The notes below the pieces were generated by a model. It was not told where the DNA came from. It searched no databases and saw only the letters and a program-made list of their open reading frames with translations. Below, one piece after another: positions 25,490-33,864 of a stretch of 64,000 bases of DNA. Each line of letters starts with the position of its first letter. Position 1 is the first letter of the stretch. This stretch comes from Arthrobacter sp. B0490 (GTDB taxonomy: Bacteria; Actinomycetota; Actinomycetes; Actinomycetales; Micrococcaceae): the NCBI RefSeq assembly GCF_002929355.1, contig NZ_PJIR01000010.1, positions 42,253-106,252 on the forward strand, in the 5' to 3' direction. Both the position numbers and the translations under genes were made by a program.

Positions 25490-25932
25490 GCTCCCGCACC
25501 GGGCAGCCCGTGCCCGCACGCACCTGGGCCGTGGTCGTGGCATACGCGGTGCTCTCCGTCGCCGGACTGGTCGGCACCTGGTACTTCAACCTGGCGTACA
25601 GGGGCACCGACGGTACCTACCTCGAGGCCTGGTTCGCCAATGCGGCCAGTTCCTCGGCCGCCGTGGACGTCATCGTGGCCGCAGTCGCGGCCTGCGTCTT
25701 CTACGCCGTCGAGGGACGCCGGCTCGGCTGGCGACGCCGGTGGCTCCTCTTCGTCCCGCTCACCTTCGTGGTCGCCCTCGCGTTCGCCCTGCCGCTGTTC
25801 CTGCTGCTGCGGGAGCTCCATCTCGCCCGCGAAGGATCCCGCGCACCGGTGTCCGGGCCGGACCAGGCCGTCAGTCGGCATGACGCGCCGCATCCCGTCG
25901 TGGAAGGAAGGAATCATGGGATCGATCGATGA
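25486..25932 (+). CDS. DUF2834-family membrane protein
   Basis: A 148-residue protein with three membrane helices (about 14-34, 55-77, 88-108). The core TWYFNLAYRG, then AWFANAASSSAAVDV and CVFYAVEGRRLGWRR fits DUF2834. Its ATG overlaps the stop of the preceding membrane protein, and its last 17 bases overlap the next gene, so the operon is tightly coupled. Function unknown. Confidence 0.85.
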   Translation: MSSRTGQPVPARTWAVVVAYAVLSVAGLVGTWYFNLAYRGTDGTYLEAWFANAASSSAAVDVIVAAVAACVFYAVEGRRLGWRRRWLLFVPLTFVVALAFALPLFLLLRELHLAREGSRAPVSGPDQAVSRHDAPHPVVEGRNHGIDR

Positions 25933-26275
25933 CGCACTCGCCGGACTGCAGGATCCGGACCGCGCATGCCTCCGGCACGTCGTCGCGTGTGCGCGCGAGC
26001 TCTGCCCCGAGGCGGTGGACGGGGTGAGCTACGGGGTGCCGGCCCTCCTCCTCGAGGGGAAGCCGCTGCTCGGCGTCGCCGCGGCCGCGCAGCACCTCGC
26101 GCTCTACCCGTTCTCGCCCGCCGTGCTCGATGCCGTGGCGCCGGCACTCGAGGGTTTCTCCCGGTCCAGGGGCACCATCCGCTTCACGGCGGCCAGGCCC
26201 CTGCCCGACGACGTGGTCCGCGAGATCGTCCGCCTGCGGAGCCTCGAGATCACCACGCCCCGAGGGGCTGCGTGA
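25916..26275 (+). CDS. DUF1801 / YdhG-like 'iron chaperone' fold protein
   Basis: A 119-residue protein of the frataxin-like DUF1801 fold: VACARELCPEAVDGVSYGVP, then KPLLGVAAAAQHLALYPFSP and SRSRGTIRFTAARPLPDDVV, with the typical strand-turn pattern. B. subtilis relatives are described as iron chaperones, but many members have no known activity. GGAAGGAAG precedes the ATG, which lies within the end of the DUF2834 gene. Confidence 0.85.
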   Translation: MGSIDDALAGLQDPDRACLRHVVACARELCPEAVDGVSYGVPALLLEGKPLLGVAAAAQHLALYPFSPAVLDAVAPALEGFSRSRGTIRFTAARPLPDDVVREIVRLRSLEITTPRGAA

Positions 26276-26356
26276 TCCCGGCGCGGCCGGTCACGTTTCG
26301 GCGCCCATTCGCCCGGGCCCATGGCCACCGTGCGAGGAGACCCCGATCATGGGTGC

Positions 26357-26995
26357 ATGACATGGTCGGTCCGCCTCGGCGTCGCGGCGCTCGTAGCGAT
26401 CCTCACGGCGTGCGCGACTCCGGGGAGTCCCGGAGTCGCTCCCGGTGATGCCCCTCGCGCCGCTGATCCGACGGGTGCGTACGCGGCCGACGCACCCGCC
26501 GCGGACGGCGAGGTGATCGGCCAGGGCACCGTGCTGCAGAGCGGGGATGCGCCGCCCGAGTTCTGCCTCGGCGGCGTGATGGAGTCCTACCCGCCGCAGT
26601 GCAGCGGCCCGCCGATCCTGAACTGGGACTGGGAGCCGGCCGGCGGCTTCGAGACCGCATCCGGGGTGACGTGGGGCGCCTACGCGGTGACCGGCACCTG
26701 GGACGGCAGGGCCTTCACGCGGACGGGCGTGCCCGTCCCCCTCGCGCTCTACGACGCGATGCCCTTCGACGACCCGCTGGCCGGCAGGCAGGGGGCTACC
26801 GCCCCGCACGACCTCGAGCGCATCCAGCAGGAGGTCTATCCCGGTCTCGAGGGCTCCGCGCTCACGGCCGGGATCGATCGCGGCTTCGTCGTCGTCACGG
26901 TCGTGTACGACGACGGCACGGTCCAGGCGCGCATGGACGCCCGGTACGGCGCCGACGTCGTCGTCGTGCTGTCCGCACTGCGGCCCCACGGTTGA
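26357..26995 (+). CDS. Secreted lipoprotein of unknown function
   Basis: A 212-residue lipoprotein with a short signal and lipobox LTAC (C19). The mature part starts with a Pro/Ala linker. It then has GTVLQSGDAPPEFCLGGVME followed by SYPPQCSGPPI, with two cysteines that could form a disulfide, and WDWEPAGGFE. The C-terminus has DRGFVVVTVVYDDGT. The start ATG overlaps the TGA of a possible three-codon reading frame (26349-26360) that has the better ribosome binding site, GAGGAG. An in-frame ATG at 26321 is an alternative start. No function is recognised. Confidence 0.75.
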   Translation: MTWSVRLGVAALVAILTACATPGSPGVAPGDAPRAADPTGAYAADAPAADGEVIGQGTVLQSGDAPPEFCLGGVMESYPPQCSGPPILNWDWEPAGGFETASGVTWGAYAVTGTWDGRAFTRTGVPVPLALYDAMPFDDPLAGRQGATAPHDLERIQQEVYPGLEGSALTAGIDRGFVVVTVVYDDGTVQARMDARYGADVVVVLSALRPHG

Positions 26996-27020
26996 CCCGA
27001 TGGACCTGCCGCCGGTGCTC

Positions 27021-27614
27021 CTACCGGGACTGCAGGGCGTCGAGGGCGACGGCCATGGCCGCTGCCACGCGACCGTCGAGGCGGGCGCCGGGGACGGTGA
27101 CGAGGTACGTGTCGCGCAGCGACGGTAGGCGCTCGGAGGCCAGCACCGTCTGCCCGGCCCGGTCGACGAAGTCGAAGTGGAACCGGAAGGGTGAGGGGAA
27201 GGCCTCGAGGACGGGGGTCATCTCCCAGATCCGCCGGCCGAGGGCGACGCCGACGTTCCGTTCGCTGCCCGTGGCCTGCACGCCCGCGGCTTCGAGGTGC
27301 CACGTGGAGCGCAGCAGGGACGCGCCGAAGTTCTTCCGGAAGAGCCCGATCGGTCGGCCGCCGGCGTCGAGGACGTCGTAGGTGGCGCCGACGTCGAGCC
27401 TCTGCCGTGCCCTGAAGGAGAACAGGGGAGTGCTCCGCGCTTCGTCCGCGTAGAACGTCACCTGCTCCTTGAAGGCCGCGCGTTTCTGCTGGGCGACGGC
27501 CAGCAGCGCGCCCGGACGGCCGCCGTCGTCGAGGGTCCGTACCTCGTAGCGATTGACCATCATGGTGATCCTCTGCGCCACCGTGAAGCGCTCCATGCCG
27601 TGTGTCAGTTCCAT
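27021..27614 (-). CDS. Tubby/LURP-like (scramblase-fold) protein
   Basis: A 197-residue protein predicted to form a tubby-like beta-barrel around a central helix: VNRYEVRTLDDGGRPGALLA, then LFSFRARQRLDVGATYDVLD, GRPIGLFRKNF, FHFDFVDRAGQTVLASERL and DTYLVTVPG. This is the LURP-one/phospholipid-scramblase fold, usually associated with lipid or membrane binding. The ATG lies inside the end of the GyrI-like gene (10-base overlap), so it is coupled to it. The exact role is unknown. Confidence 0.75.
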   Translation of the reverse strand: MELTHGMERFTVAQRITMMVNRYEVRTLDDGGRPGALLAVAQQKRAAFKEQVTFYADEARSTPLFSFRARQRLDVGATYDVLDAGGRPIGLFRKNFGASLLRSTWHLEAAGVQATGSERNVGVALGRRIWEMTPVLEAFPSPFRFHFDFVDRAGQTVLASERLPSLRDTYLVTVPGARLDGRVAAAMAVALDALQSR

Positions 27615-28294
27615 GCTCGCCCTGTCGTCTCGTCGGGTTCCCGCGCCGTCCGCGGAGGTTCGTCCGGTCGCGCCCGGCGATCCATCGGGGCGACGGGCTG
27701 GCGAAGGATCGTCCGCAACTTCCCGGGCGGGGTGCGCCGTGCATCGCCGAGGTAGATCTCATGGTGCTTCCCTGTCTCCTGCAGCGCGTGGGACGGGAGG
27801 AAATCCCCGTGGAGCGCTTCGAGGACGGGGCCCTCGGTGTCGTAGGGGCCGAGGTGGAGGGTCTGGACCGCGAGGCCCTCGTCGAGCGCCTCGAGGCGGA
27901 GCGCGTCGAGCGCCGGCGCGCCGCCCCTGCGGGCCACGGTCCGGTACGCCGTCTCCAGCTGGTCCGACGTCGTCCAGTCCGGGACCATGATCATCACCGT
28001 CCAGTCCCACCGCGACGCGTCGCGGGCGGCCGTGAAGGACCGCATGTCCTCGGACCACCAGAGCGCCTCGAGAGGCATCACGGTGTAGTCGCGGCCGAGC
28101 TGGCCCTTGCTGAGGAACTTCAGCGCGTAGGCGACGGGGTAGATCGATGTGACGGCGTCCCGGTAGGCGTCCGACGTATTGGGGTCGCCGTGGCCGTCGA
28201 TCATGAGGAACCGCAGCACCGGGACCGTCACCACCTCGAAGCGCCCGCGCGGCGCGGTGTAGCTGCCGATCTCCTTCCTGAAGTCGGTCTTCAT
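27605..28294 (-). CDS. GyrI-like small-molecule-binding protein
   Basis: A 229-residue protein of the GyrI-like/SRPBCC-type ligand-binding group: KTDFRKEIGSYTAPRGRFEV, then VPVLRFLMIDGHGDPNTSDA, SIYPVAYALKFLSK, MPLEALWWSEDM, WTVMIMVPDW and VQTLHLGPYDTE. GyrI-like domains bind hydrophobic ligands; some stand-alone members hydrolyse drugs or toxins. Its ATG overlaps the stop of the PrmC-like gene (ATGA), and its end overlaps the tubby-like gene. The last ~40 residues are Arg/Pro-rich and look disordered. Confidence 0.85.
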   Translation of the reverse strand: MKTDFRKEIGSYTAPRGRFEVVTVPVLRFLMIDGHGDPNTSDAYRDAVTSIYPVAYALKFLSKGQLGRDYTVMPLEALWWSEDMRSFTAARDASRWDWTVMIMVPDWTTSDQLETAYRTVARRGGAPALDALRLEALDEGLAVQTLHLGPYDTEGPVLEALHGDFLPSHALQETGKHHEIYLGDARRTPPGKLRTILRQPVAPMDRRARPDEPPRTAREPDETTGRAWN

Positions 28295-29097
28295 CCTTCG
28301 GCCGTGCCGATCACCACGGTCGCGCCGATGTCCCCGCGACTCCTCGACGAGGCCCTGAGCCCTGCGTCGCGGAGGAGGCGGAGACAGTCCTGTTCCTGGT
28401 CCTCGCCCACCTCGAACAGCACGTGTCCGCCGGGTGCCAGCCACTCCGGGGCGCGCCGGGCCACCCGGCGCTGCAGCTCCAGTCCGTCCCACCCGCCGTC
28501 GAGGCTGATCAGGGGCTCGTGCTCCCGCGCCTCGGGCGGCAGGGACGCCACGCGCGCAGTCGGCACGTAGGGGGTGTTGCAGAGCAGCATCTCGATCCTG
28601 CCCCGCAGCGCCACCGGTAGCGGGTCGAAGAGGTCTCCTGTGTAGAGCCCGACGTCCAGTGCGGCGAGGTTCCGCCGGGCGAGGTCGACGGCGGCGCCCG
28701 AGATGTCCGAGGCGTGGAGCCTGAGGTCCGCGACCCTGTGGGCGAGCGCCACCCCGAGCGCGCCGCATCCGCAGCAGAGGTCGAGGACGGTGGCCCCCGG
28801 CGCCGTCAGGCCCGCGGCGCATTCGACGAGGAAGGCCGACCGCTGGCGGGGCACGAACACGCCGGGCCCCACCGCCAGCCGCAGGCCGCAGAAGTCCACC
28901 CAGCCCAGGATGTGCTCGAGGGGGATGCCCGCGATCCGCTGGTCGACCATTCCGGCCAGGGCGTCGGCCGCCGCTCCGCTTCCGGCCAGCAGCCGGGCCT
29001 CGTCCTCGGCGAACACGCAGCCGGCGGCACGCAGCCGGACCGTCAGCTCCGCCTCGGTGGGGCGGGGGAGGGCGGCGGCGTCCTGCGGGTGCGGCAT
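28291..29097 (-). CDS. PrmC/HemK-like N5-glutamine methyltransferase family protein
   Basis: A 268-residue Rossmann-fold methyltransferase. There is an N-terminal helical part (1-75), the SAM site LDLCCGCGALGVAL (105-118), and NTPYVP (174-179) in place of NPPY. It is the size of the 'putative protein N5-glutamine methyltransferase' subgroup, distinct from true PrmC that methylates release factors. The Asn and Pro-Tyr that hold the substrate amide are kept; only the first Pro is Thr. AAGGG lies before the ATG. It heads a tightly coupled three-gene unit. Confidence 0.85.
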   Translation of the reverse strand: MPHPQDAAALPRPTEAELTVRLRAAGCVFAEDEARLLAGSGAAADALAGMVDQRIAGIPLEHILGWVDFCGLRLAVGPGVFVPRQRSAFLVECAAGLTAPGATVLDLCCGCGALGVALAHRVADLRLHASDISGAAVDLARRNLAALDVGLYTGDLFDPLPVALRGRIEMLLCNTPYVPTARVASLPPEAREHEPLISLDGGWDGLELQRRVARRAPEWLAPGGHVLFEVGEDQEQDCLRLLRDAGLRASSRSRGDIGATVVIGTAEG

Positions 29098-29174
29098 GGA
29101 ACGGCCCTTCGTCGAAGGTTGCCTGGCACCACGAGGATAGCGGCGATCAGGAGCGGGTGTCGCCCGGATCCCGG

Positions 29175-30065
29175 TCAGCGGTCCCTGAGGACGTCCCGGG
29201 CGGAGGTCCACGCGCGGGTCCCGTACCTCCCGTTGTCCAGGACGTGGAAGGCGCCGTCGCCGCTGAACATGTTGCCGAAGTACTGCATGCCCTGCCAGGC
29301 GGGGTACAGGTCCTCCGACGTCCCGGAGAAGGCCTGCCCCGCGCGGGCCATCAGGCGGAGGGAGCCGATGCCTCCGGCATAGAGCAGACGGTAGGTGTCG
29401 CCACTGAGGTCGGTCATGATCGCGGCCAGATCGCGGGAGGACACGGTGTCGCCCGCGATGCGGAGGAACCGCGGCGCGTCCGGGTCGAGGGCGGCGTGCG
29501 CCGTGTAGCCGGCGACGTCGTCCTTGGTCGTGAAGGCCATCGGCTGGTCCGCGTCGTGCCAGTAGAGGACCCTCTTCCGTCCGAACAGGACCAGCGGCGC
29601 CACTCCCGTGAGCATGTCGGCGAAGGCCCCGTTGAGGACGGAGGTGGCACGGACCGGTGCGGCATCGAGGATGGTGCGGAAGTCGCGTCGGAGCTGGAGG
29701 TTCCGGTTCGACCGGTCCTTGATGGTGGTGTGGTCGAGTGAGTAGTCCGACGGGATGAACCGTGGGACGCCGGCGGCCACGGCGGCCATCAGCAGCCGGG
29801 TTTGGCTGTCGAGGATGACGGGCGCGAGTCCGCTGAGCGCCGAGACGACGGCGTCGGCCCCTCCGACGGCTCTCTTCAGCTCGTCGGCGTCCGTGTAGTC
29901 CACCGGCAGGATCTTCGCCCCGGGGGCGCCCAGCCCGTCCGAGACGGCGGAGCCGCTCGCGGTCCTCGTGAGCACCCGGACCTCGGCTCCCTGGTCGATC
30001 AGGACGCGGGCTATGCGCTCCCCGAGGTCCCCCGTGGCTCCTGCGATGACGATGGTCTGTGGCAT
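29175..30065 (-). CDS. NmrA-like NAD(P)-binding reductase
   Basis: A 296-residue short-chain-dehydrogenase-like protein. The N-terminal TIVIAGATGDLGERIARVLI is a GxxGxxG Rossmann loop, followed by EVRVLTR and ADAVVSALSG. FIPSDYSLDHT resembles the FxPSxFG stretch of NmrA and isoflavone reductase-like proteins, where a Lys may act in catalysis. It may reduce aromatic or quinone-like substrates or act as a redox sensor. AAGGAAG precedes the ATG. It is divergent from a phosphoesterase gene. Confidence 0.88.
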   Translation of the reverse strand: MPQTIVIAGATGDLGERIARVLIDQGAEVRVLTRTASGSAVSDGLGAPGAKILPVDYTDADELKRAVGGADAVVSALSGLAPVILDSQTRLLMAAVAAGVPRFIPSDYSLDHTTIKDRSNRNLQLRRDFRTILDAAPVRATSVLNGAFADMLTGVAPLVLFGRKRVLYWHDADQPMAFTTKDDVAGYTAHAALDPDAPRFLRIAGDTVSSRDLAAIMTDLSGDTYRLLYAGGIGSLRLMARAGQAFSGTSEDLYPAWQGMQYFGNMFSGDGAFHVLDNGRYGTRAWTSARDVLRDR

Positions 30066-30198
30066 GGGACTTCCTTCGTGGCCGGGGGTCGGGCGGCCCG
30101 GACGGCCGACCCGGTGGGCGGCTTCGGCGCGCGTCTCGATTGTGACACCGACGAGGCGTCCGGCGTGGCAGGGGAACCGCATGGGGCCGGGGGCGGGA

Positions 30199-30204
30199 TA
30201 GCCT
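30199..30204 (+). promoter_or_regulatory. Leaderless -10 box (TAGCCT) of the phosphoesterase gene
   Basis: TAGCCT ends 6 bases before the ATG at 30211. Confidence 0.5.
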
Positions 30205-30210
30205 GACGGG

Positions 30211-30978
30211 ATGGAACGCGTCGCCGTGATCTCCGACCTCCACGGGAACGTCACCGCCTTCACCGCGGTGCTGGAGGACCTCCGACGCCGTGGCATCTCC
30301 ACCGTCTACAACCTGGGCGACGTCGCCGGCAAGGGGCCGCGCGGCTCGGAATGCGTGCGCCTGAGCCGGGAGCGCTGCGCGGTCACGGTGCGGGGGAACT
30401 GGGACGACTTCCTGCCCAGCGAGACGCCCGAGTGGCGCGACGACGCCGGCTGGTGGTGGCACGACGAACTGACCCGGGAGGACCGCCGGTGGCTCTCGTC
30501 GCTTCCGCTGTGCCACGACATCACGCTGAGCGGCCGGCGCATCCGCATGTTCCATGCATCGGCGAAGAGTGTCTACCACCGCGTGCACGCCCGGCACACC
30601 GACGACGACTTCGACGGCATGTTCGCCGCGACGGAGCTGACCGGGGACGGGCCCCCGCCGGACGTCGTCTGCTACGGCGACATCCACGACGCCTTCGTCT
30701 CCACCGACCGGAGCAGGACACTCGTCAACGTGGGGAGCGTGGGCAACCCGCTGGACGAACCGCAGGCGTCCTACGTGATCCTGGAGGGCGAGCCCGACGG
30801 CGGTCGGTCGGATCCTTTCGGCATCCAGTTCGTGCGGGTCGCGTACGACGTCGAGGCGGAGATCACCGTCGCCGAAGAGCTGGGCATGCCGGCCCTCGGG
30901 GCCTACGCCACCGAGCTGCGGACGGCCGTCTATCGGGGGCGGCACGCCATGCTCGATCAGGCGGGGACAAGCGACTGA
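30211..30978 (+). CDS. Calcineurin-like metallophosphoesterase (YfcE-type)
   Basis: A 255-residue phosphoesterase with the family motifs: D9/H11 in VISDLHGN, LGD (36-38), GNWDD (61-65), a histidine in MFHASAK, and GDIHDAF with VNVGSVGNP at the end. It would hydrolyse phosphodiesters or phosphomonoesters using two metal ions. The substrate is not evident. The ATG at 30211 lies 6 bases after TAGCCT with no ribosome binding site, so it is likely leaderless. Confidence 0.9.
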   Translation: MERVAVISDLHGNVTAFTAVLEDLRRRGISTVYNLGDVAGKGPRGSECVRLSRERCAVTVRGNWDDFLPSETPEWRDDAGWWWHDELTREDRRWLSSLPLCHDITLSGRRIRMFHASAKSVYHRVHARHTDDDFDGMFAATELTGDGPPPDVVCYGDIHDAFVSTDRSRTLVNVGSVGNPLDEPQASYVILEGEPDGGRSDPFGIQFVRVAYDVEAEITVAEELGMPALGAYATELRTAVYRGRHAMLDQAGTSD

Positions 30979-31333
30979 TCGGGAGCCGACTGCTTGACTC
31001 CTGACCAGCGCCCCATGTCCGTGCATGCACATCGATGTGGCCAACGTCAGTCCGCGGACGGATCCGGGGGCATTTGCTGCCTGGAACCAGTGTGCCCCGC
31101 TGGCCGGCCGGCAGGGGGGGGGAGCGGCCGGGAATCCCTCGTCTTGACAGCGGCCGCGGTCGTGGCAGGCCGAGCCCGATAAGGGAGGAGGCGCCGGGAT
31201 CCCGCTCTTCACGGGGGCGGGGGAGCCCGTTGCATTGGGTACGATGCTCTAGGTCGTTTAGCAGCAGGCGGCCATCACCTTCTCCTTGCAGCATCGCGCG
31301 TGCCCGCAGGGAGTGGAGGCAAAGGCACATCTC
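30979..31333. other. Gap of 355 bases before the GAF-ANTAR gene
   Basis: I see no convincing gene here. It holds a perfect 10-bp palindrome GTGCATGCAC (31021-31030), an isolated TTGACA (31144-31149) without a fitting -10, and TACGAT (31240-31245) as a possible -10 for the downstream gene. The gene might start further left, at 31286 or 31313, in place of 31334. Confidence 0.5.
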
Positions 31334-32071
31334 TTGGCACATCACGATCGGGACACCGGGCCGGCCTTTCCGGCCCTGCTGCAGGACATGGTCCTCGACA
31401 GCGACGACGTCGAGCAGTTCCTGACGAAGCTGGTCACCATCGCCGGGCACAGCCTGTCCGCGGAGGACGACGAGGTCCTGTGCGGCATCACCCTGCTGCG
31501 GGCGCGGACCAAGACGACGGTGGCCAGCAACAGCCCCGAGGCCCAGAAGATGGACGAGGTCCAGTACGAGTTCGACGACGGCCCGTGCCTGAGGGCTGCC
31601 CGCCTGGGCACCGTCCACTACGTCTGCGACTTCGACACCGAGGAACGGTTCCCCGCCTACAGCGAGGCGATCGCCGGCCACGGCATCAGGTCGGCGCTCG
31701 GGGTCCCCATCCCCCTCGAGGGCGAGGCGACGGCGGCGCTCAACTTCTACTCCCCCCTGACCGGCGCGTTCACCGGGCAGGCCATCGGGGCGGCGCAGCA
31801 GTTCGCCGAGGAGGTCGGGGCATCCCTGCGTCTCGCGGTGCGCATCGCCGGGCTGACGCAGTCCCGGGCCGACCTGCGGGCCGCCATGGAGAGCCGGACC
31901 ACGATCGACCTGGCGGCCGGCGTCATCATGGGGCAGAACCGCTGCTCGCAGGACGCCGCCATGTCGATGCTCAAGGCGGCCTCCAGTGCGAGGAACATCA
32001 AGCTCCGGGACGTCGCGGCGTCGGTCCTGGAATCGTTCGGCCAGGGGCCGTCGAGGACGCACTTCGAGTAG
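31334..32071 (+). CDS. GAF-ANTAR RNA-binding antiterminator
   Basis: A ~245-residue regulator. The GAF sensor domain takes up about residues 20-165 (FDDGPCLRAARLGTVHYVCD, then RSALGVPIPLEGEATAALNF). The C-terminal ANTAR domain (about 185-235) has the RNA-binding pattern IDLAAGVIMGQNRCSQDAAM, then ML and three helices. ANTAR proteins bind paired hexaloop hairpins in nascent RNA and prevent termination. I chose TTG 31334 because AAAGG sits 8 bases before it; in-frame GTG 31313 and a start at 31286 are possible. Its target operon is not evident nearby. Confidence 0.85.
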   Translation: MAHHDRDTGPAFPALLQDMVLDSDDVEQFLTKLVTIAGHSLSAEDDEVLCGITLLRARTKTTVASNSPEAQKMDEVQYEFDDGPCLRAARLGTVHYVCDFDTEERFPAYSEAIAGHGIRSALGVPIPLEGEATAALNFYSPLTGAFTGQAIGAAQQFAEEVGASLRLAVRIAGLTQSRADLRAAMESRTTIDLAAGVIMGQNRCSQDAAMSMLKAASSARNIKLRDVAASVLESFGQGPSRTHFE

Positions 32072-32101
32072 GCCGACGCAGGTCCGGCAGGTGGTGCGGC
32101 G

Positions 32102-33226
32102 TCAGCTCTGCGCCGCGGGCCGGTCGGTGAGCTCCACGTCCACGGTGCGGGTGTCCGTCCCGCGGCGGATCTCGACGGCGACGGTCTCGCCGGGGTCGCG
32201 CCGGCGCAGGGCCGCCAGGAGGCCCTCGGGCGCGGACAGCTCGTCGTCCTCGATCCTGGTGATGATGTCACCCGGCCGGATCCCGGCGTCGTCGGCCGGT
32301 CCGCCCTGCGACACCGACAGCACCACGACGCCGGCCGTGTCCTGCAGGTTCAGCTGCTCGGCGATCTGCGGCGTGATGGCGCCGGGTGCGAGGCCCATGA
32401 ACGCGTGCTCGGCCGTCCCGTCCTCGCGCAGTTCCTCGGCCACCTCCGTGGCGGTGGGGGCGGGGATCGCGAAGCCGAGGGCCACCGCGCCCTGCGAGGG
32501 CGGGATGTACGCCTCGCTGATGCCGATGATCTCGCCGCGCCCGTTCACGACGGCGCCGCCGGAGTTGCCCGGGCTGATGGCCGCGTCGGTCTGGATGAGG
32601 TCCACGAGTGACTGGCTGGAGGACGCCGACCCGGGGATCTCGCGATGCAGGCCGGAGATGATCCCCGACGTCGCCGTGTTCTCGAACCCGAGGGGCGAAC
32701 CGATGACGACGGCGAGCTCGCCGATGCGCGGCAGGCCGGACTGGAACGTGGCGGCGGGCAGGTCGGTCCTGTCGGCGCGGACGAGCGCCAGGTCGGAGAC
32801 GGGGTCCGCGGCTTCGACCGTGCCGGCCACCCGCTGCCCGTCCGCGAAGGCGACCTCGACGTCCTCGTTCCCCCGGATCACGTGCTCGTTGGTGAGGATG
32901 AGGCCGTCCTCGGTGTAGATCACGCCGCTGCCGAGTCCTCCGTCGGTGAAGATGGTGACCACGGAGGGCTGCACGGCGTCGACGATGTCGGGGATGCTCA
33001 TGTCTGCCTCCTGCGCGCCGGACCCGGACGCCTCGGCGGACCCTGCCTCGGCGGACCGGGACGCCCCGGAGGAGGGCGGCGCCGACGACGTTCCGGCTCC
33101 CTCCCCCTGCACCTGCGCCGGGGCGCTCGTGGCGGTGTCCGCGGGGCCCGCCGTGCAGCCGGTGACGAGGAGAAGGAGCGCGATACCCACGGTGAGGGCG
33201 GACGACGGGGTGCGGGTGGCTGGCAT
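32102..33226 (-). CDS. HtrA/DegP-like serine protease lipoprotein with PDZ domain
   Basis: A 374-residue exported protease: lipobox VTGC (C24), then a Ser/Ala/Gly linker (25-75), a trypsin-like domain with catalytic H115 (TNEHVI), D145 (PVSDLALV) and S222 (SPGNSGGAVV), and one PDZ domain (about 285-370, GGPADDAGIRPGDIITRIED). It probably degrades or refolds damaged proteins at the outer face of the membrane; it is anchored by lipid where most actinobacterial HtrA proteins use a membrane helix. AGGAGG precedes the ATG. Confidence 0.93.
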   Translation of the reverse strand: MPATRTPSSALTVGIALLLLVTGCTAGPADTATSAPAQVQGEGAGTSSAPPSSGASRSAEAGSAEASGSGAQEADMSIPDIVDAVQPSVVTIFTDGGLGSGVIYTEDGLILTNEHVIRGNEDVEVAFADGQRVAGTVEAADPVSDLALVRADRTDLPAATFQSGLPRIGELAVVIGSPLGFENTATSGIISGLHREIPGSASSSQSLVDLIQTDAAISPGNSGGAVVNGRGEIIGISEAYIPPSQGAVALGFAIPAPTATEVAEELREDGTAEHAFMGLAPGAITPQIAEQLNLQDTAGVVVLSVSQGGPADDAGIRPGDIITRIEDDELSAPEGLLAALRRRDPGETVAVEIRRGTDTRTVDVELTDRPAAQS

Positions 33227-33429
33227 GGTGGCTCCTCCTGGGATGGGCTGGTGCCCGGACAGCGGCGCGACCGGCGGCCACTGCGGTCTCCGGCCACTAC
33301 CGACTCTAGGAAGGTGGCGGTCCGGGTGACAAGCGGGAGTCGGAGGACCGCGGGAGTGGACCCGCGGACCCACCGGCCCCGGCTCGGCAGGGGAGTGGTC
33401 CGGGCGCCGGGAGGGCACCGAGGGCGGCG

Positions 33430-33786
33430 TCAGGGGCGCCCGTCCCCTCCCCGGTCGGTCCGGCGGAGGGGGTGCTCGCGCCAGGGCTCCCGCTCGGAAG
33501 GCTCGGTGCCGTAGCCCGGGCGGAGCAGGGGCTCGTCGGGATCGTCCTCCGGGTTCCTCTTCCGGGGGGCACCCCCGCGGTGCGTGAGCCAGTAGCCCCA
33601 GCCGATGCACGCAGCGGCGGCGACGACGATCACGAGCCCGACGGCGAGCAGCAGGGGCGCTTCCGCCGGCACGGTGCTGCCCGAGGACTCGGCGCGCGCG
33701 AAGTCGGAGACGGCCTGCGGGATGAAGAGTGTGCTGAGGAACAGCAGGACGAGTCCTGCCAGGTACTGCTTGACGCCGACTTTCAT
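33430..33786 (-). CDS. Small two-helix membrane protein, hypothetical
   Basis: A 118-residue protein with two hydrophobic helices (about 7-25 and 44-66) and a strongly charged Arg/Glu/Pro-rich tail (68-118) that is likely cytosolic and disordered. AGGGGAG lies before the ATG. It is 203 bases upstream of the protease gene on the same strand and could be co-transcribed. I recognise no family. Confidence 0.7.
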   Translation of the reverse strand: MKVGVKQYLAGLVLLFLSTLFIPQAVSDFARAESSGSTVPAEAPLLLAVGLVIVVAAAACIGWGYWLTHRGGAPRKRNPEDDPDEPLLRPGYGTEPSEREPWREHPLRRTDRGGDGRP

Positions 33787-33852
33787 GACTCCCCTGGGTG
33801 TCCTTGCGGGCGGTGCGGGCTCCTTCCAGCTTAGGCCCCTGCGTCCGGCGCC

Positions 33853-33858
33853 TAGGCT
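33853..33858 (+). promoter_or_regulatory. Leaderless -10 box (TAGGCT) of the MATE gene
   Basis: TAGGCT ends 6 bases before the GTG at 33865. Confidence 0.5.
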
Positions 33859-33864
33859 GGTCGG

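Noticed and set aside
31144..31149. TTGACA as a -35 box for the GAF-ANTAR gene
   Set aside because: No TANNNT box lies 16-19 bases downstream.
29098..31212. In-frame upstream extension of the PrmC-like gene to a 973-codon frame
   Set aside because: The extension runs antisense or out of frame through the NmrA-like and phosphoesterase genes and has low-complexity composition; a good start exists at 29097.
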